Below, one piece after another: positions 1 to 7,909 of a stretch of 64,000 nt of DNA (its first letter is position 1; each line of letters starts with the position of its first letter). Position numbers and translations under genes: made by a program. Under the pieces are notes generated by a model. The model was not told the origin of the DNA. It was given only the letters and a program-made list of their open reading frames with translations, and searched no databases. Source of the DNA: Oscillospiraceae bacterium (GTDB taxonomy: Bacteria > Bacillota > Clostridia > Oscillospirales > Oscillospiraceae); the NCBI GenBank assembly GCA_017461445.1, contig JAFTXW010000014.1, forward strand, positions 45,233 to 109,232. The letters are read 5' to 3'.

Positions 1-735
1 TACTCCGGCGTGGAAGTGATCGATTCTGTGGGCGGAGGCATCTGCCAGGTGTCCTCCACCCTCTACTGGTGCACCCTGCTGTCCGATCTGGAGATCGTGA
101 GCCGGGTAAACCACGGTATGCCCGTTACATACATGGATCTGGGTCTGGATGCCACCGTCAGCTGGGGCTATCCCGACTACCAGTTCAAGAACAACACCAA
201 TTTCCCCATTATGATCCACGCGGAAGTGTCGGACGGCTATGTGAAGATGCAGATTTTGGGTACCGACGAACGGGACTACTATGTGAAAATGGAAGCCCAG
301 ATCGTCAGCGTGGAGTATCCCGAAACCGTCTATGAAGAGCACGGCCCCGACGAGGGCTACTACGATGGTGAGGTCATCCAGTCCCCCTCCATCGGCTATG
401 TGGCAAGAAGCTACAAGGTCAAGTACAGCAAGGAGACGGACGAGGAGATCTCCCGGGAATTTGAAGCCCGCTCCCAGTATAAGACTGTGGATAAGATCGT
501 GGTAAAAATCGTGAAGGACGAGGATGAGACCAAGCCTTCCGAAGATACCTCCCCCGAGGAAACCAAGAAGCCCGCAGAGACTACCCAGCCTGCAGAGACT
601 GCGGCCCCGGAAACCACCCAGCCTGTGGAAACCACCGCAGCTCCTGCTGAGACTACCCAGGCAACCGAGCCGCCCGCCACAGAAGCTCCTGCAGCAGAAG
701 CACCCGCAGCCGAAACCTCCGGCGATGACGCATAA
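1..735 (+). CDS. VanW family protein, C-terminal part (5' end outside window)
   Basis: The reading frame is open from the first base, so the gene begins upstream and only the last 244 residues are seen. The VanW hallmark GGGICQVSSTLY lies at visible residues 11-22. A beta-rich segment resembling a G5 domain follows at about residues 95-165. The last 70 or so residues are a low-complexity Pro/Thr/Glu/Ala tail typical of extracellular linkers. VanW proteins are membrane-anchored envelope proteins of unknown biochemical role, found in some vancomycin clusters but far more widely as housekeeping genes; nothing here points to resistance. A strong terminator follows at 741-772. The GTG at position 10 is an internal codon, not the start. 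Confidence 0.88.
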   Translation, partial: YSGVEVIDSVGGGICQVSSTLYWCTLLSDLEIVSRVNHGMPVTYMDLGLDATVSWGYPDYQFKNNTNFPIMIHAEVSDGYVKMQILGTDERDYYVKMEAQIVSVEYPETVYEEHGPDEGYYDGEVIQSPSIGYVARSYKVKYSKETDEEISREFEARSQYKTVDKIVVKIVKDEDETKPSEDTSPEETKKPAETTQPAETAAPETTQPVETTAAPAETTQATEPPATEAPAAEAPAAETSGDDA

Positions 736-740
736 TCCTC

Positions 741-772
741 TCCCCGCCATCAAAAGATGGCGGGGATTTTTT
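741..772 (+). terminator. Intrinsic terminator of the VanW gene
   Basis: An 11-bp perfect stem (741-751 with 756-766), loop AAAA, followed by a run of six T. Confidence 0.9.
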
Positions 773-783
773 GTACTCCCCTA

Positions 784-827
784 TTGACAAACGGATATCC
801 ATATCATACAATATCATTAGATGATAT
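784..827 (+). promoter_or_regulatory. PadR promoter with overlapping operator palindrome
   Basis: TTGACA (784-789), 17-bp spacer, TACAAT (807-812). A perfect inverted repeat ATATCAT-TAG-ATGATAT (811-827) begins inside the -10 box and covers the start point. Further ATATC half-sites lie at 795-805. The position fits autorepression by the PadR protein encoded 33 bases downstream; that link is inferred. Confidence 0.75.
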
Positions 828-859
828 CAATTAACGATATTGCAAGGGAGGGATGCAGT

Positions 860-1168
860 ATGCCGAAGAAAGCCATGGATACCCTGACGGAATCCATGTT
901 CTATGTTCTGATGGCCCTGGGAAAATGCCCCATGTGCGGCATAGACATTGCGGATTTCATCGAGAAACGAACCAATGGCCGCCTGCAGATCGGCCCCGCC
1001 ACCCTGTACACCATTCTGGGTAAGTTCGAAAAGGAAAAATACATCCGGGAGATCAGCGTGGAGGGCCGCAAGCGCACCTACGAGATCACCGGCAAGGGTG
1101 CGGAAGCCTACCGGGAGGAACTGTCCCGCCTGAAGCAGTGCGTCCTGGACGCGGAAGGAGGAGAATGA
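860..1168 (+). CDS. PadR family transcriptional regulator
   Basis: A 102-residue winged-helix protein. The N-terminus (TLTESMFYVLMALG...CGIDIADFI) and the wing region (GPATLYTILGKFEKEKYI...EGRKRTYEITGKG) match the PadR fold that binds operator DNA as a dimer. The ATG at 860 is chosen because GGGAGGG lies just upstream; the frame can be extended to 821, but that would place the start inside the promoter. One base separates it from the DUF2812 gene, a pairing common in Clostridia, where the PadR protein usually represses the operon. The effector is unknown. The overlapping promoter palindrome supports autoregulation. Confidence 0.92.
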   Translation: MPKKAMDTLTESMFYVLMALGKCPMCGIDIADFIEKRTNGRLQIGPATLYTILGKFEKEKYIREISVEGRKRTYEITGKGAEAYREELSRLKQCVLDAEGGE

Positions 1169-1169
1169 T

Positions 1170-2348
1170 ATGGCAAAGAAAACCTACCACCTGCCTCCCT
1201 GCCCCAGCTATGATGTGGAGCGTCTGGAAAGCTGGCTGCAGGATATGGCGAAGGAGGGGCTGGTATTGGAACCGGAAAGCGAATGCTTCGGTCTGTTCGG
1301 CTTCACCCCCACCACACCTCAAAATCTCCGCTACCGTCTCCAACCCAAACCTGAGAACGACAGCAACGGTATCGCACCCGACCAGGAAGCCCGGGACATT
1401 GCCGCAGAATTCGGCTGGGAATTTGTGGATTCCTATGGCCATTTCTACATTTACCGCAGTTCTGATCCCCACGCCCGGGAAATGGACACAGATTTGGAAA
1501 TTCAATCCACAGCACTAAAAACCGTAAAGCAGGGCTTTTCTATTCAGCTGCTTAGCGAATTTATTTCGATCCTTGTCACCTATAATCTTTTAGAGAATGC
1601 AGGCCTCTTCCGGTTTCTGATTTCCCTCAGTCCCATTTATTCCCTTGCACTGGTACTTCTTCCTGTCAGCTGTATCGCCTCCATCCTTCTCCGGGCTGTC
1701 CATGTCTGCAAGCTTCAAAGAAAGCTAAAAGAGCATACCCCGCTGAACCACAATCTGCCATGGAAGCCGGGCATTCGGGCCAATTGGATCCGGCGGCTGG
1801 CATCACTGGGCATTCTTGCCCTTTCCCTCGCTGTAGTTCTTAATGCCTGTTCCCTTTGGATAGAGGAAGACACACCCCTGTCCCAGTATCCCGGCGACGC
1901 ACCCTTCGTGACCCTGTCGGACATGGCGGAGGAGTACCAGTCTGAAGACCTGTTTGACTTTTACAACACCTATGAAGCTTCCTCCACGCCCCTGGCAGAA
2001 ACCGTGCTGGACTGGCGAGAATACGCCAATATCCGGGTAGACGGAAAAGCCTATTCCGGTGCCGTTTTGATCGTAAACTACTTTGACACCGCTTCTCCCT
2101 GGCTGGCGGAGCGGCTGGCCCACGAGCTTCTCCGGGATGCCAGACAGAATCGGTACTACAGTGAACTGGAAACCCCGGAGTTGGATGTAGATTTCTGTGC
2201 CGCCTATACCAAAATCTGGCCCACCATTCTGATCCGTCAGGGCAATATCGTAATCGAAGCATCCGTAAACATCACCAACGCCGCCGGCGAAAGCCTGTTC
2301 ACCCAATGGGCCCAACTACAGGCCGCACGGATGAAGGAGGGGGAATAA
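1170..2348 (+). CDS. DUF2812 domain-containing membrane protein
   Basis: A 392-residue protein. Residues 1-110 form a DUF2812 domain (CPSYDVERLESWLQDMA, then FGWEFVDSYGHFYIYRS). Two hydrophobic segments lie at about 125-170 and a third near 210-230; a hydrophilic extracytoplasmic domain of about 160 residues follows. DUF2812 proteins accompany PadR regulators and are thought to act at the membrane, but no biochemical role is established. Translation is probably coupled to padR (1-bp gap). A damaged second copy follows immediately, so the locus has undergone tandem duplication. Confidence 0.85.
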   Translation: MAKKTYHLPPCPSYDVERLESWLQDMAKEGLVLEPESECFGLFGFTPTTPQNLRYRLQPKPENDSNGIAPDQEARDIAAEFGWEFVDSYGHFYIYRSSDPHAREMDTDLEIQSTALKTVKQGFSIQLLSEFISILVTYNLLENAGLFRFLISLSPIYSLALVLLPVSCIASILLRAVHVCKLQRKLKEHTPLNHNLPWKPGIRANWIRRLASLGILALSLAVVLNACSLWIEEDTPLSQYPGDAPFVTLSDMAEEYQSEDLFDFYNTYEASSTPLAETVLDWREYANIRVDGKAYSGAVLIVNYFDTASPWLAERLAHELLRDARQNRYYSELETPELDVDFCAAYTKIWPTILIRQGNIVIEASVNITNAAGESLFTQWAQLQAARMKEGE

Positions 2349-2349
2349 T

Positions 2350-3062
2350 ATGACAGCATCAAAACCTGTCCGCCGTATTGCTCCCTGCCCCGCTTATGAT
2401 ATGTCTGGCTGGAAAAGCTTGCCCGGGGACTGGGCTGGGAATATGTGGGCAGACGCGGGGCATTCTTCGTCTACCGCACGGATGATCCCAACGCCCCGGA
2501 GCTGCACACGGAACCGGAGATCCAATCCATGTCTCTAGATCATCTGAGAAAACGAGCACGCAATGCCATACTTCTGATGGCAGCGGAGCTGCTGATTCTA
2601 GGCGGTATTCTCCTTCCCCAATTCGGGCTGTCGCTGGTGGAATATGGCTCGGTGTATATCCTTCTGCTGTTGTTCCTGATCGTAGTGCTGATACTGAGCC
2701 AGAGTATTTCCCCGTGGCACATCCTGCGGCTGCAAAGGCAGCTGAAAGAGGGCCAGCCTATGGCCCACCGCCGAGACTGGCACAAGGGAGCGATCATCCA
2801 TAAGGCTGGAGGTTTGGTCAGCTGGCTTCTGATTTCCCTGCTGATCTGCTGCCAGCTCCACCATAGTATGAAAAACATTGGATTGGGAGAAATGGCACTT
2901 ACAGAATACCTCGACGCACCGCCCTTCGTAACATTGGAGGAGCTGTCCCCGGAAGCAGTGCTCATTGACTATATAGATTACTACAACAATCGGCGAATTA
3001 AGGCAAGATTAAAGGGCTTGCCGCCCGCACTACACAGACAGCAAGCCCTCTTGGCTGCTTGA
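2350..3062 (+). pseudogene. Degraded second DUF2812 gene
   Basis: The start (RIAPCPAYDM) matches the beginning of a DUF2812 domain. At about 2408 the coding information switches frame to LEKLARGLGWEYVGRRGAFFVYRTDDP, which corresponds to a position about 60 residues further on in the intact neighbour at 1170. A deletion plus frameshift has therefore removed the middle of the domain. The second frame then runs through two hydrophobic segments to a tail that stops far short of the neighbour's C-terminal domain. From about 2990 to 3120 the sequence no longer resembles the family and carries a GGGCTTGC/GCAAGCCC hairpin (3014-3048), perhaps a remnant of a mobile-element end. No functional product is expected. 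Confidence 0.75.
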
Positions 3063-3135
3063 ACAATTCTACTTAGAATTATTTGTCTAACTTTTTGGGT
3101 TCACTTCAGAGGGGTCCGCGGCGGCTGATATTTTG

Positions 3136-4521
3136 TTACACGCAGTGGCCCTTGCGGCGGATGGTGTTCACCACGAAGTCCACATATTCGTTGCAGACCT
3201 CCTGGCTTTCGGCTTCCACCATGACCCGGACAACAGGCTCGGTGCCGGATTCCCGGACCAGGATGCGGCCGGAATCCCCCAGCTTGGCGGCGATCTCCGC
3301 CACAGCAGCCTGCACATCGGGGTCTGCCTGGGCAACGGCCTTATCAGTGACCCGGACATTTTTCAGCACCTGGGGATAGACGGTGAAGCCCTCGCACAGC
3401 TGGCTCAGGGTCTTCTTCTTGGCCATCATGACCTCCATCATCTTGAGGCTGGTCAGAATGCCGTCGCCGGTGGAGGCATATTTAGAGAAGATAATGTGTC
3501 CGCTCTGCTCACCGCCCAGGCGGCAGCCGTTCATCATCATGTATTCGTAAACATATTTATCGCCCACAGCGGTCTTGGCATAGTCGATGCCCAGCTCGTC
3601 AAAGGCCTTGTAGAGGCCGAAGTTGGACATAACGGTGGTAACAACAGTGTTGCCCAGGAGCTTTCCCCGCTCCTTCATGTACTTGCCGTAGACATAGAGG
3701 ATATGATCGCCGGTGACGATATTTCCCTTTTCGTCCACGCACAGGCAGCGGTCAGCGTCGCCGTCGTAGGCAAAGCCCACATCCAGGCCGTTATCCACCA
3801 CGAACCGCTGCAGTACCTCAATATGGGTAGAGCCGGCGTTCTGGTTGATATTGTAGCCGTCAGGGTCGGCGTTGATAACATAGGTCTTGGCACCCAGAGC
3901 ATCAAAAACGGATTTGGCGATGTTCCAGGAGGAGCCGTTGGCGCAGTCCAGACCCACCTTGATACCCTTGAAGGAATACATGCCCAGGGAGATCAGGTAG
4001 CCGATATAGCGGTTACGGCCGGAAACATGGTCAACGGTGCGGCCGATCTGGTCCCGCTTGGCCAGGGGCAGCTCCTCCCACCGGCGGCCGAAGGCCTCCA
4101 GCTGGCCGTCCAGGTAGGCTTCCACCAGGGCAATGACGCTTTCCTCCATCTTTTCGCCGAAGCTGTTGATCAACTTGATGCCGTTATCGTAATAGGGGTT
4201 GTGGCTGGCGGAGATCATAATGCCGCAGTCAAAGCCCTCGGTGCGGACCACGAAGGCCACGGAGGGGGTGGTGGTGACGTGGAGCAGGTAGGCATCCGCA
4301 CCGGAGGCCACCAGGCCGCCCACCAGGCTGTACTCGAACATATAGCTGGAACGGCGGGTGTCCTTGCCGATGACGATGCGGGCAGGCTCGTCGGAGCCGG
4401 AGCGGCGTTTCAGCTGGCTGTAATACCAGCCCAGAAAACGGCCCACCTTAAAGGCATGGTCAGCGGTCAGATTGCAGTTGGCTTCCCCACGGAAGCCGTC
4501 GGTTCCAAAATATTTACCCAT
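3136..4521 (-). CDS. glmM: Phosphoglucosamine mutase
   Basis: A 461-residue enzyme that interconverts glucosamine-6-phosphate and glucosamine-1-phosphate on the path to UDP-GlcNAc and peptidoglycan. The GlmM start MGKYFGTDGFRG, the phosphoserine loop ISASHNP (about residue 100), the metal loop DGDADR (about 245) and the C-terminal phosphate-binding RESGTEPVVRVM are all present. The ATG at 4521 follows AAAGGAG; an upstream in-frame extension was rejected because it lacks a ribosome binding site. It lies 62 bases downstream of the beta-helix acyltransferase gene and is probably cotranscribed with it from the promoter at 5290-5318. Confidence 0.95.
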   Translation of the reverse strand: MGKYFGTDGFRGEANCNLTADHAFKVGRFLGWYYSQLKRRSGSDEPARIVIGKDTRRSSYMFEYSLVGGLVASGADAYLLHVTTTPSVAFVVRTEGFDCGIMISASHNPYYDNGIKLINSFGEKMEESVIALVEAYLDGQLEAFGRRWEELPLAKRDQIGRTVDHVSGRNRYIGYLISLGMYSFKGIKVGLDCANGSSWNIAKSVFDALGAKTYVINADPDGYNINQNAGSTHIEVLQRFVVDNGLDVGFAYDGDADRCLCVDEKGNIVTGDHILYVYGKYMKERGKLLGNTVVTTVMSNFGLYKAFDELGIDYAKTAVGDKYVYEYMMMNGCRLGGEQSGHIIFSKYASTGDGILTSLKMMEVMMAKKKTLSQLCEGFTVYPQVLKNVRVTDKAVAQADPDVQAAVAEIAAKLGDSGRILVRESGTEPVVRVMVEAESQEVCNEYVDFVVNTIRRKGHCV

Positions 4522-4583
4522 AGGAGAAACTCCTTTCAAAATTACAGAGAGTGGAGTGTGGAGTTGGGGGATCACTTCCCTCC

Positions 4584-5240
4584 TCACACTTTCTGAACGA
4601 TGACCCCGCCGGTTTTCCAGATGCTGTTCTCGGGTACCACGCCCCGGACGCAGGAGGTGGGATAGATGTTGGCGTTCCGGCCGATGACAGTGCCGGGGTT
4701 CAGAACGCTGTTGCAGCCCACTTCCACATGGTCGCCCAGCATGGCACCGAACTTTTTCAGGCCGGTAGGTATCTGCTCTTCGCCGTTCTTGACCACCACC
4801 AGAGTTTTATCGGACTTGACATTGGAGGTGACGGAGCCGGCACCCATGTGGGACTTGTAGCCCAGGATGCTGTCGCCCACATAATTGTAGTGGGGAACCT
4901 GCACATTGTCGAACAGAATCACGTTCTTCAGCTCCACGGAGTTGCCCACCACGCAGTTCTCCCCCACCAGGGCAGAGCCCCGGATGAAGGCGCAGTGGCG
5001 AACCTCGGTGCCCGCGCCGATGATGCAGGGGGCACCCAGATAAGCGGTGGGAGCCACCTTGGCGGTATCGTGCACCCATACCTGAGGGGCCACTTCGGTA
5101 TAGTCTTCGCCCAGCGTAGGGCCCAGGGTCAGGATCAGCTCCTTGATGCCCTTGAGGGTTTGCCAGGGATATTCAAATCCGGAAAGGTAATTTCCAGCCA
5201 TGGAGTGGGTCATGTCGAACAGGTCGTTTACTTTGTACAT
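4584..5240 (-). CDS. Left-handed beta-helix acyltransferase (GlmU C-terminal-like)
   Basis: A 218-residue protein with imperfect hexapeptide repeats from about residue 50 to 205 (for example AYLGAPCIIGAGTEVRH), forming a left-handed beta-helix like the acetyltransferase half of GlmU. It lacks the N-terminal uridyltransferase domain, so it is not a full GlmU. Similar proteins in Clostridia are often labelled UDP-GlcNAc pyrophosphorylase. Its place just upstream of glmM suggests a role in amino-sugar activation, which is inferred. Start ATG at 5240 is preceded by GGGAGG. Confidence 0.8.
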   Translation of the reverse strand: MYKVNDLFDMTHSMAGNYLSGFEYPWQTLKGIKELILTLGPTLGEDYTEVAPQVWVHDTAKVAPTAYLGAPCIIGAGTEVRHCAFIRGSALVGENCVVGNSVELKNVILFDNVQVPHYNYVGDSILGYKSHMGAGSVTSNVKSDKTLVVVKNGEEQIPTGLKKFGAMLGDHVEVGCNSVLNPGTVIGRNANIYPTSCVRGVVPENSIWKTGGVIVQKV

Positions 5241-5289
5241 CAATGATTCCTCCCTTCGGCGGAAACTGCTGCGCCGATTTTGCCCCCTT

Positions 5290-5318
5290 ACTATACACCG
5301 AAAGCCCGGGTTTGTCAA
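5290..5318 (-). promoter_or_regulatory. Sigma-A promoter for the beta-helix acyltransferase/glmM operon
   Basis: On the minus strand TTGACA (5313-5318), exact 17-bp spacer, TATAGT (5290-5295). Confidence 0.8.
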
Positions 5319-5357
5319 CCATTCTCAATTATGGATGTATCGTTTTCGACTATTTAT

Positions 5358-5394
5358 GTACGAAATAAAGTGGAGCTGCAGGTGCAGCTCCACT
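5358..5394 (-). terminator. Terminator of the BlaI-type gene
   Basis: An 11-bp stem AGTGGAGCTGC/GCAGCTCCACT (5369-5379 with 5384-5394), followed on the minus strand by TTATTT. Confidence 0.75.
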
Positions 5395-5399
5395 GGAAA

Positions 5400-5768
5400 T
5401 TATGCTTTTCTCTGACGAACCAGCTCTTGGATCTTATCCAGATCCTCAGGGGTGATGTCCTCACGGCGCAGAAGTGCCGCAAACAGGCCGACGATCTCAG
5501 GCTTGTGACGGTGGCAGAAAATCGTAGCGGCAAAGTATTCTTCACGGGTCAGGGTGGGGGTGAAAACGCGGCCGTAGGTCTTGCTCCGCTTGACCAGACC
5601 GGCTTCCTGAATGGCACCCTTCTGCAAAAGGCCGTTCAGCAGGATATGTACAGAGCTGTCCTTCCAGGTTTTCTCTTCCGAACGTGCCAGCAGGTCTGCC
5701 CGGGACATAGGTGTTCCGGTTTCCCACATGACATCCATAATTTCCATTTCGCTTCTAGTCAGTTCCAT
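5400..5768 (-). CDS. BlaI/MecI-family (penicillinase repressor-like) regulator
   Basis: A 122-residue winged-helix protein. LTRSEMEIMDVMWETGTPMSRADLL and SSVHILLNGLLQKGAI...KTYGRVFTP match the DNA-binding half of BlaI/MecI/CopY proteins. These repress a neighbouring target until cleaved by a sensor protease or released by a ligand. No BlaR-type sensor lies beside it, so the signal is unknown. The ATG at 5768 is preceded by AGGAGGTG. The perfect promoter carries half-sites consistent with autorepression. It forms its own transcription unit. Confidence 0.88.
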   Translation of the reverse strand: MELTRSEMEIMDVMWETGTPMSRADLLARSEEKTWKDSSVHILLNGLLQKGAIQEAGLVKRSKTYGRVFTPTLTREEYFAATIFCHRHKPEIVGLFAALLRREDITPEDLDKIQELVRQRKA

Positions 5769-5789
5769 CTGTACACCTCCTTGTGCATT

Positions 5790-5828
5790 TACGGTGTACA
5801 TTATACTGCGGTTTACAGAATTTGTCAA
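5790..5828 (-). promoter_or_regulatory. Consensus promoter and candidate BlaI operator
   Basis: On the minus strand TTGACA (5823-5828), 17-bp spacer, TATAAT (5800-5805). On the plus strand the related 9-mers ACGGTGTAC (5791-5799) and GCGGTTTAC (5809-5817) repeat with 18-bp spacing, and TAC-GGT-GTA (5790-5798) is palindromic like BlaI/CopY half-sites. The operator assignment is inferred. Confidence 0.7.
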
Positions 5829-5957
5829 TTCTGAGATGAAGCCATTCAGAAAGTTTTTTTCGCAAATATTCGGTGATATTAGATTTAATGCGGATATATC
5901 AAAAGCTTTTCTTTATAAAAATCTAGGAAATATTTTCCTTTTCCAATTTCCGCAATA

Positions 5958-5989
5958 AAAAGGCAAGTCCGTGGGTGAGCCACGGACTT
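5958..5989 (-). terminator. Terminator of the Spo0A-like/LCP operon
   Basis: A perfect 10-bp stem AAGTCCGTGG/CCACGGACTT (5965-5974 with 5980-5989), followed on the minus strand by GCCTTTTTA. Confidence 0.88.
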
Positions 5990-5995
5990 ATCCGG

Positions 5996-7033
5996 TTATT
6001 CGCTGGTTCCCAGGATGGTATCGCTGAGTATCTCCCGGTTTGCTTCCATATCGGCCACCAAAACGGACATTCCCCGGATCGTCTGGCCGGAATAGGTACC
6101 GTCCGCCGGAATCCGCTGGCTGACAATGGTAATATCCGAGAGCATCGGAAACAGCTCCAGAGCGTAGGCCACCAGCCGGGTGTTTTTGATGTCGGTGGTG
6201 ACCATGGGCAGCACCTGATCCAGCAGCTTCAGGAGGGTGGTTAGGCTGGAATCCTTGTAGGCACCGATCATGGCGTCGATAACCTTCCGCTGGCGGCTGG
6301 TGCGGCTGAAATCGCCGTCGGCATCCAGCTTACGGATACGGGCATAGGTCAGGGCCTGCTCACCGTTCAAAAGACAGCTGCCCGCGGTCAGGCTGCCGCC
6401 CACATCTTTGTTGATGAGGTCTGCCTCGTCCTGCCGCAATTCAATGGTTACACCGCCCATCAGGTCTACGATCTGGGCAAACTGGCTAAAATCCACCTCC
6501 ACATTACCGTCCACCTGGATGCCGAAGTTGGTTTCCAGGGTATCGTTCAGCAGCGTCATGCCGCCTGCAGCGTAGGCAGAGTTGATGCGGTTATCCTGAT
6601 AGCCGGGGATCTGCACATACAGGTCCCGCAGGAAGGAGGTGAGGGTCAGGGTCTTGGTGTTTTTATTGAAGGAGCAAAGGATCATGGAATCGGAGCGTGC
6701 CCGGGCCTCGCCGGGGCGGCGGTCCTGGCCGATCAGCAGAATGTTGATGATACCGCTGCGCTTGCCGCCAATGGTGGTGTCGTGATCCTCAAATTCCACT
6801 GCTTCGGTGGGCGCGTCAGGATTCACGGCGATGGTATCCGCCGCATCCAGCGCGTCCACCTCCTCCTGGGAAAGGAGGGTAACGTCCTCCGGGTCAATAT
6901 AGTTGATCTGTCCCAGAAGGGACTGAAAATAAACGGTGACGGCGATCATCAGGGCAAGGATAATGCCCAGCACCGTACACACAAAGCGCATAAATCCGCG
7001 CAGAAGGGAACCGCGTTTCTTTTTCTGTTTCAA
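5996..7033 (-). CDS. LytR-CpsA-Psr (LCP) family protein
   Basis: A 345-residue protein with one N-terminal membrane segment (about residues 12-33) and an extracellular LCP domain. The core motifs are visible: NILLIGQDRR, ARSDSMILCSFN, LTSFLRDLYVQIP, NRINSAYAAGG and the C-terminal YARIRKLDADGDFSRTSRQ. LCP enzymes transfer undecaprenyl-linked glycopolymers (teichoic acid, capsule) onto peptidoglycan outside the membrane. The start is a TTG at 7033, 7 bases after AGGAGG; no ATG fits better. It lies 21 bases downstream of the Spo0A-like gene and probably shares its transcript. Confidence 0.93.
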   Translation of the reverse strand: MKQKKKRGSLLRGFMRFVCTVLGIILALMIAVTVYFQSLLGQINYIDPEDVTLLSQEEVDALDAADTIAVNPDAPTEAVEFEDHDTTIGGKRSGIINILLIGQDRRPGEARARSDSMILCSFNKNTKTLTLTSFLRDLYVQIPGYQDNRINSAYAAGGMTLLNDTLETNFGIQVDGNVEVDFSQFAQIVDLMGGVTIELRQDEADLINKDVGGSLTAGSCLLNGEQALTYARIRKLDADGDFSRTSRQRKVIDAMIGAYKDSSLTTLLKLLDQVLPMVTTDIKNTRLVAYALELFPMLSDITIVSQRIPADGTYSGQTIRGMSVLVADMEANREILSDTILGTSE

Positions 7034-7054
7034 TTTACTGCCTCCTGGGAAGTG

Positions 7055-7777
7055 TCATTCCTGGGGAAGGTCCCAATCTCCCGCAAGACGGGAGATGAAT
7101 TCGGCATTGGTGGGACGGGGCGGGATGCCGCCGCCGGTATGGAAATACTGCTGCCATGCCTGTTCCTCCCGGTGCTCCCATGCAGTCTGGACAGCACTGC
7201 GGATGGAACGCTCCACATGGCTGGCCTTGCTTTGGCACAGGATGGCAACGGCGGGATACAGCTCCTTGGTGATGGACAGGCCCGGATGGGCAGCAAAATA
7301 GGGAACCGCTTCCAGCAAATAGTCGTAACCGTTAAGCCTGGAGGGGATGCCCAGGGCCAGCAGTGTTTTCTTCAACTGAGCGCGGCTGTCCTTTGGGGGC
7401 TGGCTGGCAAGGCGGAGCCGCTGAGTCATGTCGTCGATGCGGGTGACAGTAGCCTGGACATTGCAGGGCTTCACCATCAGATATCCCACACCAAGACCGT
7501 TGATAGCTTCCAGCAGATAGTCACTGAGGTAGCGGGTGGTGGCAAGGACCATGGGGGTAATGTGATCGGCGGCGGCTGCCTGCAGAAGGCTGATGCCGTC
7601 CAGCTCCGGCAGCATCAAATCCAGCACCAGTACATCGGGTCGGTAATTCCGGAGCAGCATGAGGGCTTCCTTGCCATTCCAGCAGCTGCGCAGGTCATAG
7701 CTGCCTTGCAGTGCCTCTCCCAGGGCCAGTCTGAATTCTTCCGTTCCGTCCGCGATCAGCAGCTTCAAGGTCTCCAT
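7055..7777 (-). CDS. Spo0A-like response regulator
   Basis: A 240-residue two-domain protein. The receiver domain (1-120) has the phosphoacceptor Asp in LVLDLMLPELDG and the conserved Lys in LMVKPCN. The C-terminal part (about 135-240) resembles the Spo0A DNA-binding domain: LLALGIPSRLNGYDYLLEAV, ITKELYPAVA, ASHVERSIRSAVQTAW and RPTNAEFI. Spo0A is the phosphorelay output regulator that commits the cell to sporulation. Two oddities: the acidic pocket reads IADG rather than the usual two acids, and the gene is not next to spoIVB (57706) as in most spore formers. It is either the genome's Spo0A or a paralogue. Start at 7777 is the first ATG with a purine-rich leader. Confidence 0.78.
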   Translation of the reverse strand: METLKLLIADGTEEFRLALGEALQGSYDLRSCWNGKEALMLLRNYRPDVLVLDLMLPELDGISLLQAAAADHITPMVLATTRYLSDYLLEAINGLGVGYLMVKPCNVQATVTRIDDMTQRLRLASQPPKDSRAQLKKTLLALGIPSRLNGYDYLLEAVPYFAAHPGLSITKELYPAVAILCQSKASHVERSIRSAVQTAWEHREEQAWQQYFHTGGGIPPRPTNAEFISRLAGDWDLPQE

Positions 7778-7859
7778 GGGCCATCCCCGCCTTCCTTTAT
7801 AAGGATAGGATACCACAGATGGAGGGGTTTGCGCTGCCGCTTTTTTCGGGCTTTTTCGA

Positions 7860-7893
7860 CAAAAAGCAGGGTGCCGCTTTACAGGCGGCACCC
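7860..7893 (-). terminator. Terminator of the HtrA gene
   Basis: A 9-bp stem GGGTGCCGC/GCGGCACCC (7869-7877 with 7885-7893), followed on the minus strand by TGCTTTTTG. It separates htrA from the downstream regulator gene. Confidence 0.85.
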
Positions 7894-7909
7894 TTGGGAT
7901 GCTTGCGGA

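Noticed and set aside
1-735. Vancomycin-resistance locus suggested by VanW
   Set aside because: VanW-domain proteins are common housekeeping proteins in Clostridia; no vanH, vanA or vanX-type ligase gene is visible.
3133-4596. A 487-codon plus-strand frame opposite glmM
   Set aside because: glmM is certain from its catalytic loops; this frame is its complement.
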